This document shows, one piece after another, positions 22,157 through 31,426 of a stretch of 64,000 nucleotides of DNA (positions within the stretch are counted from its first letter, which is position 1; every line of letters begins with the position of its first letter). Made by a program: the position numbers and the translations under genes. The stretch is from Jeotgalibacillus sp. ET6 (lineage in GTDB: Bacteria > Bacillota > Bacilli > Bacillales > Jeotgalibacillaceae): the NCBI RefSeq assembly GCF_029667115.1, contig NZ_JARUIU010000002.1:558001-622000 (forward strand), in the 5' to 3' direction. The notes beneath the pieces were generated by a model that searched no databases, had not been told where the DNA came from, and was given only the letters and a program-made list of their open reading frames with translations.

Positions 22157-24535
22157 ATGGAGGATAAGTTAATGAAAATGAAAGACAGCCTGTTAGCGTT
22201 TATGCGGGATGAAGTGTACAAGCCGCTGACAGTACAGGAGCTGGAAGAACAATTTAATATAAAGGATTCTGAGGATTTTAAATACCTGGTAAAGGCACTT
22301 GTCGTGCTTGAAGAAAAGGGGCATATTGTCCGCACAAGAAGCAACCGCTACGGACTTCCTGAAAAAATGAATCTGGTGCGCGGAAAGCTTTCAGGCCATG
22401 CCAAAGGATTTGCCTTTTTGATTCCGGAAGAGGCGGGTCTTGATGATGTGTTTATTCCGCCGAACGAAACAGCTAACGCCATGCATGGAGATACGGTGCT
22501 TGTCCGGGTGTCAAAAGAATCTCCATCCGGTGACAGAAGAGAGGGCACGGTAGTCCGCATTATTGAACGCGGTGTGACTCAAATCGTCGGAACCTATACA
22601 GAAAGCTCAAACTTCGGATTTGTAATTCCGGACGATAAGAAAATGACAAGTGATGTCTTTATTCCCAAAAAAGCAAGCAAGGGAGCCGTTGAAGGCCATA
22701 AGGTGATTGTTGAAATTACAGCTTATCCCGATGGACGAAAAAGTGCAGAGGGTGAAGTAAAGGAGATCCTCGGTCATAAAAACGATCCAGGTGTGGACAT
22801 TTTATCGATCATTCACAAGCATGGTATAGAAGTTGAATTCCCGCCTGAGGTTTTAAAACAGGCCAATGAAGTTCCGGATGAAATTGATCCTTCTGATCTT
22901 GAAGGAAGACGTGATCTTCGCGAAGAGGTTTCAGTAACAATTGACGGTGCGGACGCAAAGGATCTGGATGATGCGATTTCGCTGAAGCAGCTGGAGAATG
23001 GCAACTATCTTTTAGGTGTCCATATTGCGGATGTCAGCCACTATGCGACAGAAGGATCTCCATTGGATGAAGAAGCCTATGACCGCGGAACAAGCGTATA
23101 CTTAGTTGACCGGGTTATCCCCATGATTCCCCACCGTTTATCCAACGGCATCTGTTCACTCAATCCAAAGGTGGACCGCTTAACTCTTTCATGTGAAATG
23201 GAAATTGATCAAAATGGCGGCGTCATCAACCATGATATTTTCCAAAGTGTAATCCGGACCAATGAGCGGATGACATATGCTGATGTAAACTCCATTTTAG
23301 TGGATGAAGACGAAGAGCTGATGAAACGGTATGAGCCGCTTGTGCCAATGTTTAAGGACATGGAAAAGCTGGCAGCTATTTTGCGCGGCAAGCGATTTGG
23401 CCGTGGAGCCATTGACTTTGATTTTAAAGAAGCAAAAGTGTTTGTAAATGAAGAAGGGCATCCGACAGACATCGGCATCCGTGAGCGTTCGGTAGGAGAA
23501 AAACTGATTGAAGAGTTTATGCTTGCTGCCAATGAAACGGTAGCAGAACATTTCCACTGGATGAACCTGCCGTTTATTTACCGTATTCACGAGGATCCAA
23601 AAGAAGAAAAGCTTCAGCGGTTCTTTGAATTTATTACGAATTTCGGTCTTGTTGTTAAAGGATCAGGTAATGAAATCCATCCGCGTGCCCTGCAGGAGAT
23701 CATTGATGATGTAGCGGGACGTCCGGAGGAAATGGTTGTTTCCACTATGATGCTTCGTTCCATGCAACAGGCGAAATACGATGAAAACAGCCTCGGCCAT
23801 TTTGGTCTTGCGACTGAGTTCTACACACATTTCACCTCTCCGATCAGAAGATATCCGGATTTGATCGTGCACCGTTTAATCAGAACGTATCTGATTAACA
23901 AAAAGACAGACGAGCGCACCCAGCAGAAATGGAACGCGCTGCTTCCTGAAATTGCTGCTCATACTTCAGGCCGCGAACGCCGTGCAGTGGATGCGGAACG
24001 TGAAACAGATGAACTGAAGAAAGCCGAATTTATGCTCGATAAAATCGGGGAAGAATTTGATGGCGTCATCTCTTCTGTTACAAACTTCGGTCTGTTCGTC
24101 GAGCTGCCTAATACCATCGAGGGGCTTGTGCATGTAAGCTATATGACAGATGACTACTACCGCTTTGACGATCGGCATATGGCTATGATTGGTGAACGGA
24201 CAGCCAATGTATTCCGAATTGGCGACGAGATCACTGTAAGGGTAGTCAATGTGAATAAAGAAGAGCGGGCAATCGACTTTGAAATCGTCGGCATGAAAGG
24301 CACACCGAGACGAGAGCGCAGAGATACAGCACGCGTGATACAAAGCGGCGGCGGACGTGGCGGACGTTCCCGTGACAAGAATAAAGAGGGCAAGGGCCAA
24401 GGCCGTTCAGGCGGCGAGCGTCCATCTGTTGCTTCCTCTGAAAAGAAGAAAAAGAAAAAGCAAAAGTTTTATGAAGGAATTCCAAGCAGTGCAAAGAAAA
24501 AGAATCAAAAAAGCCGTAAGAAAAAACGGAAATAA
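22157..24535 (+). CDS. rnr: Ribonuclease R
   Basis: Processive 3'-5' exoribonuclease of 792 residues. In order: an N-terminal helix-turn-helix, two cold-shock domains, the RNB catalytic domain with [12 protein letters not shown] (metal-binding aspartates), an S1 domain at about 630-710, and a Lys/Arg-rich tail. RNase R degrades structured RNA and, with SmpB and tmRNA, removes non-stop messages. The last 25 residues are mostly Lys, Arg, Gln, Asn and Ser. The start follows AGGAGGGA. It is upstream of smpB and ssrA, its functional partners. Confidence 0.97.
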   Translation: MEDKLMKMKDSLLAFMRDEVYKPLTVQELEEQFNIKDSEDFKYLVKALVVLEEKGHIVRTRSNRYGLPEKMNLVRGKLSGHAKGFAFLIPEEAGLDDVFIPPNETANAMHGDTVLVRVSKESPSGDRREGTVVRIIERGVTQIVGTYTESSNFGFVIPDDKKMTSDVFIPKKASKGAVEGHKVIVEITAYPDGRKSAEGEVKEILGHKNDPGVDILSIIHKHGIEVEFPPEVLKQANEVPDEIDPSDLEGRRDLREEVSVTIDGADAKDLDDAISLKQLENGNYLLGVHIADVSHYATEGSPLDEEAYDRGTSVYLVDRVIPMIPHRLSNGICSLNPKVDRLTLSCEMEIDQNGGVINHDIFQSVIRTNERMTYADVNSILVDEDEELMKRYEPLVPMFKDMEKLAAILRGKRFGRGAIDFDFKEAKVFVNEEGHPTDIGIRERSVGEKLIEEFMLAANETVAEHFHWMNLPFIYRIHEDPKEEKLQRFFEFITNFGLVVKGSGNEIHPRALQEIIDDVAGRPEEMVVSTMMLRSMQQAKYDENSLGHFGLATEFYTHFTSPIRRYPDLIVHRLIRTYLINKKTDERTQQKWNALLPEIAAHTSGRERRAVDAERETDELKKAEFMLDKIGEEFDGVISSVTNFGLFVELPNTIEGLVHVSYMTDDYYRFDDRHMAMIGERTANVFRIGDEITVRVVNVNKEERAIDFEIVGMKGTPRRERRDTARVIQSGGGRGGRSRDKNKEGKGQGRSGGERPSVASSEKKKKKKQKFYEGIPSSAKKKNQKSRKKKRK

Positions 24536-24544
24536 CGTACGGGA

Positions 24545-24568
24545 GCGGCAGTGAACAATCACTGCCGC
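24545..24568 (+). ncRNA. Hairpin between rnr and smpB
   Basis: A perfect 9-bp stem GCGGCAGTG/CACTGCCGC with a 6-nt loop and no T run, so not a standard terminator. It may stabilise the upstream message or modulate smpB. Confidence 0.45.
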
Positions 24569-24595
24569 CTTGCCCGCTACAAGGAGGGGTCACTT

Positions 24596-25060
24596 ATGCC
24601 AAAGGGTTCTGGAAAAGTGGTGGCACAAAATAAAAAAGCCAACCATGATTATTTTATCGAAGAAACATATGAAGCGGGAATCGTCCTGAGAGGAACAGAA
24701 ATCAAGTCAATTCGAAATGGCCGTGTGCAATTAAAAGATTCATTTGCCCGTATATCAAACGGAGAAGTGTTTTTAAACAATGCACATATTTCCCCTTATG
24801 AACAGGGAAATCAATTTAATCACGATCCGCTGCGTGAGCGTAAGCTGCTTCTTCACAGACAGCAGATTAATAAATTAATAGGGGCAACCAAGCAGCAGGG
24901 CTATTCCATTGTTCCGTTAAAAATGTACTTAAAAGACGGCTTCGCAAAAGTACTAATTGGTCTTGCCAAAGGTAAAAAGAATTATGATAAACGTGAAACC
25001 CTGAAGAAGAAAGAAGCCAAGCGTGAAATGGCACGGGCCTTTAAAGACAGCCAGCGATAG
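24596..25060 (+). CDS. smpB: SsrA-binding protein SmpB
   Basis: RNA-binding protein of 154 residues, essential partner of tmRNA in ribosome rescue. It begins [20 protein letters not shown], contains RGTEIKSIR and ends in the basic [15 protein letters not shown] tail that folds in the mRNA channel. The ATG at 24596 follows AAGGAGGGG; an in-frame upstream start at 24551 would overlap the hairpin and lacks a site. The ssrA gene lies 137 bp downstream. Confidence 0.97.
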   Translation: MPKGSGKVVAQNKKANHDYFIEETYEAGIVLRGTEIKSIRNGRVQLKDSFARISNGEVFLNNAHISPYEQGNQFNHDPLRERKLLLHRQQINKLIGATKQQGYSIVPLKMYLKDGFAKVLIGLAKGKKNYDKRETLKKKEAKREMARAFKDSQR

Positions 25061-25069
25061 GCGCGGGGG

Positions 25070-25097
25070 TTGAAAAAAATTTAGATTATGGTATACT
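25070..25097 (+). promoter_or_regulatory. Promoter of ssrA
   Basis: TTGAAA, a 16-bp spacer and TATACT. The mature RNA starts about 100 bases downstream, so a 5' leader would be removed. Confidence 0.7.
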
Positions 25098-25197
25098 ATT
25101 TGTAGTCGCTTACTAGCGATGAGCTGCTCAAATTCCCGAATACATTTGGGAATCCCGTACAGGAAATTGGATAGCATCCTTTTTCTTCCTTGATCAA

Positions 25198-25557
25198 GGG
25201 GACGTTACGGATTCGACAGGAATGGTTCGAGCTTGAGTCGCGAGCCGGAGGGATCGTCTTCGTCATCAACGTCAACACAAATAGTTAACAACAAACAAGA
25301 TTTAGCTCTAGCTGCCTAATACGCACTTGAGGCCTCACCTGTCTATCGCCCATGTAGACCTGAATGAGGCTCACTTATCAGTGGGATACGCTGTTCGGCC
25401 ACCATCTGAGGTCGACTGAAGAGACCAATCAGATTAGCCACTTGGACGCCTGTCAATCGGCATAAGAGCTGGCGAATTGCAAGTAGATTGAATACGCTCG
25501 TAGACGCTTAAGTGTTGAAGTTTCTGGACGTGGGTTCGACTCCCACCGTCTCCACCA
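25198..25557 (+). ncRNA. ssrA: tmRNA (10Sa RNA)
   Basis: About 360 nt. The 5' end GGGGACGTTACGGATTCGAC and the 3' end with GGGTTCGACTCCCACC, GTCTCC and encoded CCA form the tRNA-Ala-like domain. The tag frame ends at 25319 in ..DLALAA followed by TAA. Aligning the resume region with B. subtilis suggests encoded residues NNKQDLALAA from 25287, after the charged Ala. The resume codon is inferred. Confidence 0.96.
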
Positions 25558-25601
25558 ACTACATAACTTGGTGGAATTATTCACATATATAAATGCATGA
25601 C

Positions 25602-25655
25602 GCAACAGGGATATTAGAGGAGATGGACTCTTCTGTAATATCCCTGTTTTTTATT
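25602..25655 (+). terminator. Terminator after ssrA
   Basis: AACAGGGATATTA/TAATATCCCTGTT long stem with T-rich tail. Confidence 0.92.
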
Positions 25656-25725
25656 TGGTATGCGAACGCTGGTTTAACTTTATTACATTAAGGGGATAGG
25701 TCTCAGTGCATAATAAGCTAAATGA

Positions 25726-25754
25726 TTGCTTTTATACGAGCCCTTCTGTATTCT
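25726..25754 (+). promoter_or_regulatory. Possible promoter of the small ORF-CNNM operon
   Basis: TTGCTT and TATTCT with a 17-bp spacer, ending 35 bp before the small ORF start. No M-box-like Mg2+ riboswitch is evident in the 230 bp after ssrA. Confidence 0.4.
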
Positions 25755-25789
25755 GAAAAAATTACGAACATAACGGAGGAAATAAAATA

Positions 25790-25927
25790 ATGAATAAGAA
25801 ATTTGTGTTGTCCACTAACAGCGAATCTGGTGATTCTGACTCAAGCAGTGACAGTTCGTCTGTTCAGGAGCCTGATTATTGTCTCCAATCCATTTATGCT
25901 TATAAGGTGGTAAACTGCTTATGTTAA
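25790..25927 (+). CDS. 45-residue acidic, Ser-rich small ORF overlapping the CNNM gene
   Basis: Below usual ORF cut-offs but well supported. GGAGG sits 8 bases before the ATG, and the TAA overlaps the CNNM start by seven bases (ATGTTAA). The peptide begins MNKKFVLSTN, continues with SESGDSDSSSDSSS, then VQEPDY, and ends in a hydrophobic YAYKVVNCLC segment. It has no known family. It may be a translated leader controlling the downstream transporter pair, or a small peptide in its own right. The acidic run and EPD recall sequences that destabilise ribosomes at low Mg2+; this is inference. Confidence 0.6.
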   Translation: MNKKFVLSTNSESGDSDSSSDSSSVQEPDYCLQSIYAYKVVNCLC

Positions 25928-27324
25928 CAGCTGTGCTTACTTTGCTGCTCGGCATTCTCGTGATTCTCGCGATAATCGCCGCAAATGGATATTTTGTCGC
26001 TCAAGAATTTGCGTACATGTCTGTTGACCGCTCACGATTGCGTTCACTGGCAGATCAAGGGGATACACAAGCTAAACGTGCTTTAAATGTCACAAACCAG
26101 ACATCATTCATGCTTTCTGGAGCTCAACTCGGCATCACTGTAACAGGCCTGCTTATTGGGTATGTTGCCGAGCCTTTGGTAGGGGAGAGTTTAAGTGTGC
26201 TGCTTGACGGCGCAGGGGTGCCTGCCGCAGTTAGTATCACAGTCGGTACTGTACTGGCTTTGAGTGTTTCAACCATTGTACAGATGATTTTTGGTGAATT
26301 ATATCCCAAGAACCTTGCGATTGCGAATCCTGAGCCATTAGCTCGAAAGCTCGCTTCCTCAACAAATATTTATCTTAAGATTTTCGGATGGCTGATTAAA
26401 TTTTTTGATCAGTCAGCTAATAAATTTTTGAGGCTTTTGCGAATCGAGCCAGTGCATGATCTAGATAGCAGTGCCAACGCTCGTGATCTTGAATCCATCG
26501 TCGCTGACTCCCGTGAAAGCGGTGATTTGCCAAAAGGCTTATCTATTTTACTGGATCGAATTTTAGACTATCCGCAGCGTAACGTTGAACATGCCATGAC
26601 ACCTCGTTCCCGCGCGCGCAGCGTTAATCCGGACATGACAATAGGAGAGGTGCGGTCTTTAATGGCAAAGGAACATACCCGTTATCCTGTTGTTAATACA
26701 GAAGATGAACCCATCGGTGTGGTGCATCTTGTGGATGTACTGTCGTCATCTGCCGCTGATGATGACTCTGTAACTGCAATTATGAGACCTCCATTAGTCG
26801 TGGCTACTTTAATGGCGCTGCCAGATGTACAAAAACGAATGAGTGAGACAAAAGACGATCTTGCTTGTGTTATTGATGAGTATGGCGGCTTTACTGGAAT
26901 ATTGACATTGGAGGACTTGGCTGAAGAAGTGGTTGGAGAAATTTCAGATGAGCACGACAGCGGCGAAATGCCAGCTTTAGTCAAATCTAAAGGAGAAGGC
27001 TCGTGGCAAATGAGCGGAGATGTTCACGTGGATGAAGCCGAACGCGAAATTGGATACGAGCTGCCGCGTGGTGATTATGAAACAATAGCGGGAATGCTTA
27101 TTGCTCATTATGGAAACCTCCCAGCTGTTAATGAAAAAATAACGGTAGAGCTTCCGGAGGACCCCGCTGATCTTGTAAACGATGAGCCAGTCCGCCGGTC
27201 CTTAGAAGCACAGATTATCGAGGTGGATAAAAGGGTTCCAACCCTGGTTAACTTGACAATCGATAAAACAGAAACGCACATTGATTCAGAATCGGAACAG
27301 GTAAGGAGGGGGAGTAATGAGTAA
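25921..27324 (+). CDS. CNNM/CorC-family transporter (HlyC/CorC type), full length
   Basis: Membrane protein of 467 residues: a DUF21/CNNM transmembrane domain (about 1-185, starting with hydrophobic residues and ANGYFVAQEFAYM), a CBS pair (about 205-330) and a C-terminal CorC_HlyC domain (about 345-430). Bacterial members such as S. aureus MpfA and Thermotoga CorC are linked to Mg2+ export. The start overlaps the small ORF before it, with AAGGTGG inside that ORF. It ends within the second transporter gene. The N-terminus looks more like actinobacterial two-gene CNNM pairs than like Bacillus YhdP or YrkA, hinting at transfer. Confidence 0.9.
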   Translation: MLTAVLTLLLGILVILAIIAANGYFVAQEFAYMSVDRSRLRSLADQGDTQAKRALNVTNQTSFMLSGAQLGITVTGLLIGYVAEPLVGESLSVLLDGAGVPAAVSITVGTVLALSVSTIVQMIFGELYPKNLAIANPEPLARKLASSTNIYLKIFGWLIKFFDQSANKFLRLLRIEPVHDLDSSANARDLESIVADSRESGDLPKGLSILLDRILDYPQRNVEHAMTPRSRARSVNPDMTIGEVRSLMAKEHTRYPVVNTEDEPIGVVHLVDVLSSSAADDDSVTAIMRPPLVVATLMALPDVQKRMSETKDDLACVIDEYGGFTGILTLEDLAEEVVGEISDEHDSGEMPALVKSKGEGSWQMSGDVHVDEAEREIGYELPRGDYETIAGMLIAHYGNLPAVNEKITVELPEDPADLVNDEPVRRSLEAQIIEVDKRVPTLVNLTIDKTETHIDSESEQVRRGSNE

Positions 27325-28354
27325 CCCCTTAATAGTGATTTTAGTAACAACAGGAATAATTTCATTAAGTGCCTTCTTTGTTATCATCGAATTTGCACTT
27401 CTTGGAGCCCGGCGTCATCGACTTGAAGAGGCAGCGCGAACGAACCGCGGCGCAAGGGCTGCATTGCAATCAGTGAATGAACTTACCGTCATGCTGGCAG
27501 GTGCACAATTAGGCATTACAGTATGTACGTTCGCTCTTGGTGCGGTAACGAAACCGGCAGTGGATGATTGGTTTTCTCCGCTATTTGCTGGGGCAGGTCT
27601 TCCATACTGGCTGGCAGATGGGACATCTTTCTTTTTGTCCCTGCTGATTGTAACGTTTCTGCATCTCGTCATAGGTGAAATGGCGCCAAAATCATGGGCA
27701 ATTGCGCATCCTGAGGCTTCGGCTATAATGATTGGCCTGCCTGCACGGATATTTATCCGACCATTCCGCCCCTTGTTATTATGGGTAAACAATATAGCTA
27801 ATAGCCTTGTGAAGGCATCTGGTGTAGAACCTGTTAATACTGCAGCGGTTGGCGGCCAGGATGCCGAAACCATCCGGCACCTTGTGGAATATTCGGCGAA
27901 TGTCGGGGCGCTGGACCCGTCCATCCGAAGACCAATTTCAGGTGCTCTGGATTTGGAAACCTTGCGGGTCGGGGACCTGCTTTCGAAAAATACAACTGCG
28001 ACTGCGGTTAATTCAGAAGCCACCGCACAGGATGTCCAGGAAGCCACACAACGCACCGGGCACAAAAGGATTCTTATTATGGCGGAGGATCAAGCACCTC
28101 CAAGAGTCCTGCATGTACGCGATACGATGCTGGAGCCGGCAGACAAGCCGGTGTGGGAACTTGCACGCCCCTCATTCGTTTTGAAGCCGGGTACACTCTT
28201 GCATGAAGCTCTTTCCAGCATGCGGCGCTCCAGTGAGCAGCTTGCCGTCGTTATGGACGGTTCTGAGTTCGTCGGTGTCATCACGATGAATGATATTTTT
28301 AACAATGTACTGCCCCGGATGAACGAGCAAGAGAATTCTGAATCAAAAAGTTAA
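27317..28354 (+). CDS. CNNM/CorC-family transporter, short form
   Basis: Paralogue of 345 residues with a DUF21 transmembrane domain (about 1-190, containing AFFVIIEFALLGARRHRLEE) and a degenerate CBS pair (about 205-335), but no C-terminal CorC_HlyC domain. Its start overlaps the preceding gene by eight bases with an AAGGAGGGGG site, so the pair is translated together and may form a heterodimeric transporter. The ion is probably Mg2+ or another divalent cation; direction is not determinable. Confidence 0.88.
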   Translation: MSNPLIVILVTTGIISLSAFFVIIEFALLGARRHRLEEAARTNRGARAALQSVNELTVMLAGAQLGITVCTFALGAVTKPAVDDWFSPLFAGAGLPYWLADGTSFFLSLLIVTFLHLVIGEMAPKSWAIAHPEASAIMIGLPARIFIRPFRPLLLWVNNIANSLVKASGVEPVNTAAVGGQDAETIRHLVEYSANVGALDPSIRRPISGALDLETLRVGDLLSKNTTATAVNSEATAQDVQEATQRTGHKRILIMAEDQAPPRVLHVRDTMLEPADKPVWELARPSFVLKPGTLLHEALSSMRRSSEQLAVVMDGSEFVGVITMNDIFNNVLPRMNEQENSESKS

Positions 28355-28541
28355 GAAAATCTAACTTATCGGGATTTTCAGCTGTTGAGAATACAAGTTC
28401 AAGGTGGTTAATATTCACCGTCTTCAACAATTGCACAGATTGATGAAATACTCATAAATAGGAACCTAAAGGGATTGGGACAGAACTCAAAACGTTTAAA
28501 TAATGAGTAAGTATTTATAAATAGTAAGAAGTGAACCAGTC
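28355..28541. other. Non-coding gap after the CNNM pair
   Basis: AT-rich sequence with no credible ORF. A GGGATTGGGACAGAACTCA stretch at 28471-28489 resembles the hairpin end of the dispersed repeat family seen elsewhere in the window. Confidence 0.4.
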
Positions 28542-28586
28542 AAAGAGCTTGGGACATTTTTGTCCTAAGCTCTTTATTTTTTTTGC
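28542..28586 (+). terminator. Terminator with GGGACA-TTTTT-TGTCC core
   Basis: AAAGAGCTTGGGACA pairs with TGTCCTAAGCTCTTT, followed by TATTTTTTTT. The same GGGACA/TGTCCC core recurs in hairpins at 31220, 52547 and 60250. Confidence 0.88.
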
Positions 28587-28685
28587 AACCGGATTTTAAA
28601 CGCGCTGCATTTCGTCAGGCAGATTAAAAGCATGAGCCCTTTCTTTCATGCTATAGTGGTCTCATCGTAAAAAGGAGGCATTCAA

Positions 28686-29339
28686 ATGACAACACTTTTA
28701 GAAGAAATTCAAGCTTATAAAGAACAATTTAAACAAAAGGCGCCGAAAGAAAAACAGGAAATTATGGCGAACGCTACCCGTGAGCTAAAAGAATCAGGTG
28801 TTGCACAAGGTCTGCAAAAAGGAGATCAGGCACCAGCCTTCACTTTGCCAAATGCGGCTGGCGAACATGTTTCACTGGAGGATGTGCTGAAACATGGCCC
28901 TGTTATTTTAACCTTTTATCGAGGCGGCTGGTGCCCGTACTGCAATCTTGAATTAAAAGCCTACCAAAGAGAGCTTTCAGCGATAAAAGAAGCTGGAGCA
29001 TCACTAATCGCGATCAGCCCGGAAAAACCGGATGCTTCTTTATCAACTAAGGAAAAAAACGAATTGCAATTTACTGTACTAAGTGATGATGCCAACGGCG
29101 TAGCTGAGCAGTTTGATCTTGTATTTAAAATGCCGGAGGATTTAATTGCCGTTTATAAAGAGTCCGGACTGGATGTGCCGGGTCATAATGGAAACGACGA
29201 TTGGGAGCTGCCTAAGCCTGCAACGTTTGTGATCGATTCCTCAGGTGAAATTATATTTGCTGAGGTTGAGTCTGACTACACACAGCGAGTGGAGCCTTCT
29301 AAGGTCGTGCAAGTTGTAAAAGAATTGAAAAGTAAATAA
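28686..29339 (+). CDS. AhpC/TSA-family peroxiredoxin-like protein
   Basis: Thioredoxin-fold protein of 217 residues. The peroxidatic cysteine lies in the motif FYRGGWCPYCNLEL, a CxxC variant of the usual TPTCT segment. An N-terminal helical region (residues 1-45) precedes the domain. It probably reduces hydroperoxides using thiols. AAAGGAGGC precedes the ATG. It is flanked by terminators on both sides, so it is a single-gene unit. Confidence 0.9.
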   Translation: MTTLLEEIQAYKEQFKQKAPKEKQEIMANATRELKESGVAQGLQKGDQAPAFTLPNAAGEHVSLEDVLKHGPVILTFYRGGWCPYCNLELKAYQRELSAIKEAGASLIAISPEKPDASLSTKEKNELQFTVLSDDANGVAEQFDLVFKMPEDLIAVYKESGLDVPGHNGNDDWELPKPATFVIDSSGEIIFAEVESDYTQRVEPSKVVQVVKELKSK

Positions 29340-29350
29340 TTTCTAAACGA

Positions 29351-29380
29351 AACTGCAGAGTGTATTCTGCAGTTTTTTTA
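29351..29380 (+). terminator. Terminator after the peroxiredoxin gene
   Basis: ACTGCAG/CTGCAGT stem with an 8-nt loop and TTTTTTT. Confidence 0.88.
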
Positions 29381-29442
29381 GTTTGACTTTCAGATAGAAG
29401 AGAAAACAGTATAGTAACCATTTCCAGTAAGGAGGAACTACT

Positions 29443-30288
29443 ATGGAATTCAGCTTCATACAAACAAACGGCATCAAGCTGCATGTTGGAATAGCTGGAA
29501 AGCAAGATGGTCCGCTGGCGATTTTGCTGCACGGATTTCCTGAGTTCTGGTACAGCTGGCGGGAGCAGATCGACAGCCTTGTGGCCCAGGGTTATCGTGT
29601 CGTCGTTCCTGACCAGCGCGGCTACAATAAAAGTGATAAGCCATCCGGTGTAAACGCATATGGACTGAACCTTTTGCGGGATGATGTGATAGGGCTGATC
29701 CAAAGCTTCGACCGGGATAAAGCAGTCATCATCGGTCACGACTGGGGAGGGGTTGTGGCGTGGCATCTTGCAGCGACGCGGGCTGAATGGGTAGAAAAGT
29801 TAGTCATACTCAATAGTCCGCATCCTGCCGTCATGAAAAATACGATTAAAAGAAAGCCAATGCAGCTTTTTAAAAGTCTGTATGTCTTCTTTTTTCAATT
29901 TCCAGCATTGCCTGAATGGCTGCTGCAAAAAAATCAGTTTAAACAGATGAAAAGGGCACTTCTCTCGACAAGCCGGAGAAATACATTCACAAATTCAGAC
30001 CTGGAGTTATATGAGGAAGCCTGGTCGAAGCAGGGATCTCTTACTGGAATGATTAACTGGTATCGGGCGCTGAAAACGAAACAGAAACAGGAAGACCCTG
30101 CTGTCATCACGGTCCCTGTCCAAATCATTTGGGGGATTCGCGATTCCTTCCTTTCTCTAGCCATTGCAGAAGAAAACGAAAAGCAATGCACAAATGGGAG
30201 GACGGTTCTTGTGGATGCGACTCATTGGGTGCATCTTGAACAGCCTGAATTGGTAAATGACCATATCCGCACCTTTCTTAAGGAGTAA
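29443..30288 (+). CDS. Alpha/beta hydrolase, epoxide hydrolase-like
   Basis: Protein of 281 residues. HGFPEFWYSWR is the oxyanion-hole motif, the nucleophile is Asp in GHDWGG rather than Ser, and DQRGYNKSDKP is typical of soluble epoxide hydrolases and haloalkane dehalogenases. The base His is in ATHWVHLE near the C-terminus. A lid domain lies between residues about 130 and 215. The substrate cannot be told. AAGGAGG precedes the ATG. Confidence 0.87.
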   Translation: MEFSFIQTNGIKLHVGIAGKQDGPLAILLHGFPEFWYSWREQIDSLVAQGYRVVVPDQRGYNKSDKPSGVNAYGLNLLRDDVIGLIQSFDRDKAVIIGHDWGGVVAWHLAATRAEWVEKLVILNSPHPAVMKNTIKRKPMQLFKSLYVFFFQFPALPEWLLQKNQFKQMKRALLSTSRRNTFTNSDLELYEEAWSKQGSLTGMINWYRALKTKQKQEDPAVITVPVQIIWGIRDSFLSLAIAEENEKQCTNGRTVLVDATHWVHLEQPELVNDHIRTFLKE

Positions 30289-30481
30289 TCTAAATTTTGC
30301 ACTAAATCATCAGAAAATTATGGTAAAATCAATGTATTCAAGAAAGGCGGAGATCACATGAAAAACACTAAACGAATACATGACAATGACATAAGAGGAA
30401 AAGAAAAAAAGAAATAGAGCGGAAGAGCATAATCGGCTTCTACCGGAATGCGAACGTTCTATTCAGGAGGAGCATGTAAAG

Positions 30482-31108
30482 ATGTTAGATCAAAAAGGTT
30501 TTAATCTTTGGGCAAATGAGTACGATAAGACCGTTCAGGTGAGCGAAGAAAACAATGTGTACCCATTTGCAGGCTACAAAAAAAGTTTAAATATGATCTT
30601 TAATGAAGTGATGAAAAATCCACAATCAACTGTTCTTGATATTGGGTTCGGTACTGGAGTGTTAACAGGGAAGCTTTATGAGCATGGCCACTCGATTGAT
30701 GGGATTGACTTTTCATCCGAGATGATCCGGCTTGCTCAAATGAAAATGCCGGAAGCCAACTTAATGGAGTGGGATTTTTCCAAAGGACTCCCTAAGTCAG
30801 TAAAAGAAAAACAGTACGATTGGATTATCAGCACCTATGCTCTGCATCATTTAACGGACCAGGATAAAGTCGACTTTATTCAAGGTTTGCTTCCCATGCT
30901 TTCGAAAACAGGGAAAATCATTATTGGAGATATTGCATTTGATAACCGGGAGCAATTAGAGCACTGTAAAAAAGAAAACCTTGCTCACTGGGACCATGAC
31001 GAATTTTATTTCGCGGCGGATGAAATAAGGGAAGCACTGAACTCCTACGGTCAATGTGAATATCAGGCAGTCTCCCATTGCGGCGGGATTTTTGTTATAA
31101 CAACGTAG
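30482..31108 (+). CDS. SAM-dependent methyltransferase, class I
   Basis: Protein of 208 residues with SAM-binding motif I VLDIGFGTGVLTGKL, a DGIDFSSEMI acidic loop and STYALHHLTD (motif IV region). It resembles YrrT-like small-molecule methyltransferases, but no substrate is apparent. CAGGAGGAGC lies upstream of the ATG. A short 19-codon ORF at 30358-30417 precedes it and is not supported as a gene. Confidence 0.85.
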   Translation: MLDQKGFNLWANEYDKTVQVSEENNVYPFAGYKKSLNMIFNEVMKNPQSTVLDIGFGTGVLTGKLYEHGHSIDGIDFSSEMIRLAQMKMPEANLMEWDFSKGLPKSVKEKQYDWIISTYALHHLTDQDKVDFIQGLLPMLSKTGKIIIGDIAFDNREQLEHCKKENLAHWDHDEFYFAADEIREALNSYGQCEYQAVSHCGGIFVITT

Positions 31109-31159
31109 GAAAAAGGCTCGTACAGAACAGTGAAAGCAGTTTAAATTCAGTTCTTATTA

Positions 31160-31256
31160 GTAAATACGAGGTGAACGGAGCGGAAAGCGTCGACTTGAAG
31201 CGCAGAGAACCGGTTTATAGAGGTTGAGACATATATTTGTCCCAGCCTCTTTTTGT
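31160..31256 (+). repeat. Truncated copy of the dispersed repeat family, ending in a terminator hairpin
   Basis: GAGGTGAACGGAGCGGAAAGCG and GACTTGAAGCG match the ends of the element at 52540-52735 but the middle is missing. It ends in the GAGGTTGAGACA/TGTCCCAGCCTC hairpin with a T run. This fills most of the 318-bp gap before the rlmN-like gene. Confidence 0.65.
31220..31256 (+). terminator. Terminator after the methyltransferase gene
   Basis: AGAGGTTGAGACA and TGTCCCAGCCTCT pair with one mismatch, followed by TTTTT. It is part of the repeat copy. Confidence 0.78.
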
Positions 31257-31426
31257 GTAGTAATGAAAGAAGAGAACTTAGCACTTTAATTCCATCTTAA
31301 TTTGTGGTAAAATAACGGGTGATGCAAATTAAGAACGTAACGTTAAACAACGAACGAAAACTGGACAAGTCACTGAAATAAAAGGATTTACCTTTAAAGG
31401 TGAATTTTTGAAAAGAGGGTTTTAAC

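Noticed and set aside
25198-25557. Integration (att) site of a prophage at ssrA
   Set aside because: No integrase gene or second copy of the ssrA 3' end is present downstream in the window.
25558-25789. Mg2+ riboswitch (M-box or ykoK leader) before the CNNM operon
   Set aside because: After the ssrA terminator only about 135 bases remain, and no matching conserved helices were visible.
27415-28065. 216-codon reverse-strand ORF within the second CNNM gene
   Set aside because: Shadow frame of a strongly supported gene, no start signal.
30358-30417. 19-codon ORF before the methyltransferase gene
   Set aside because: It has an acceptable ribosome site but a low-complexity Lys tail and no further support; could be chance.
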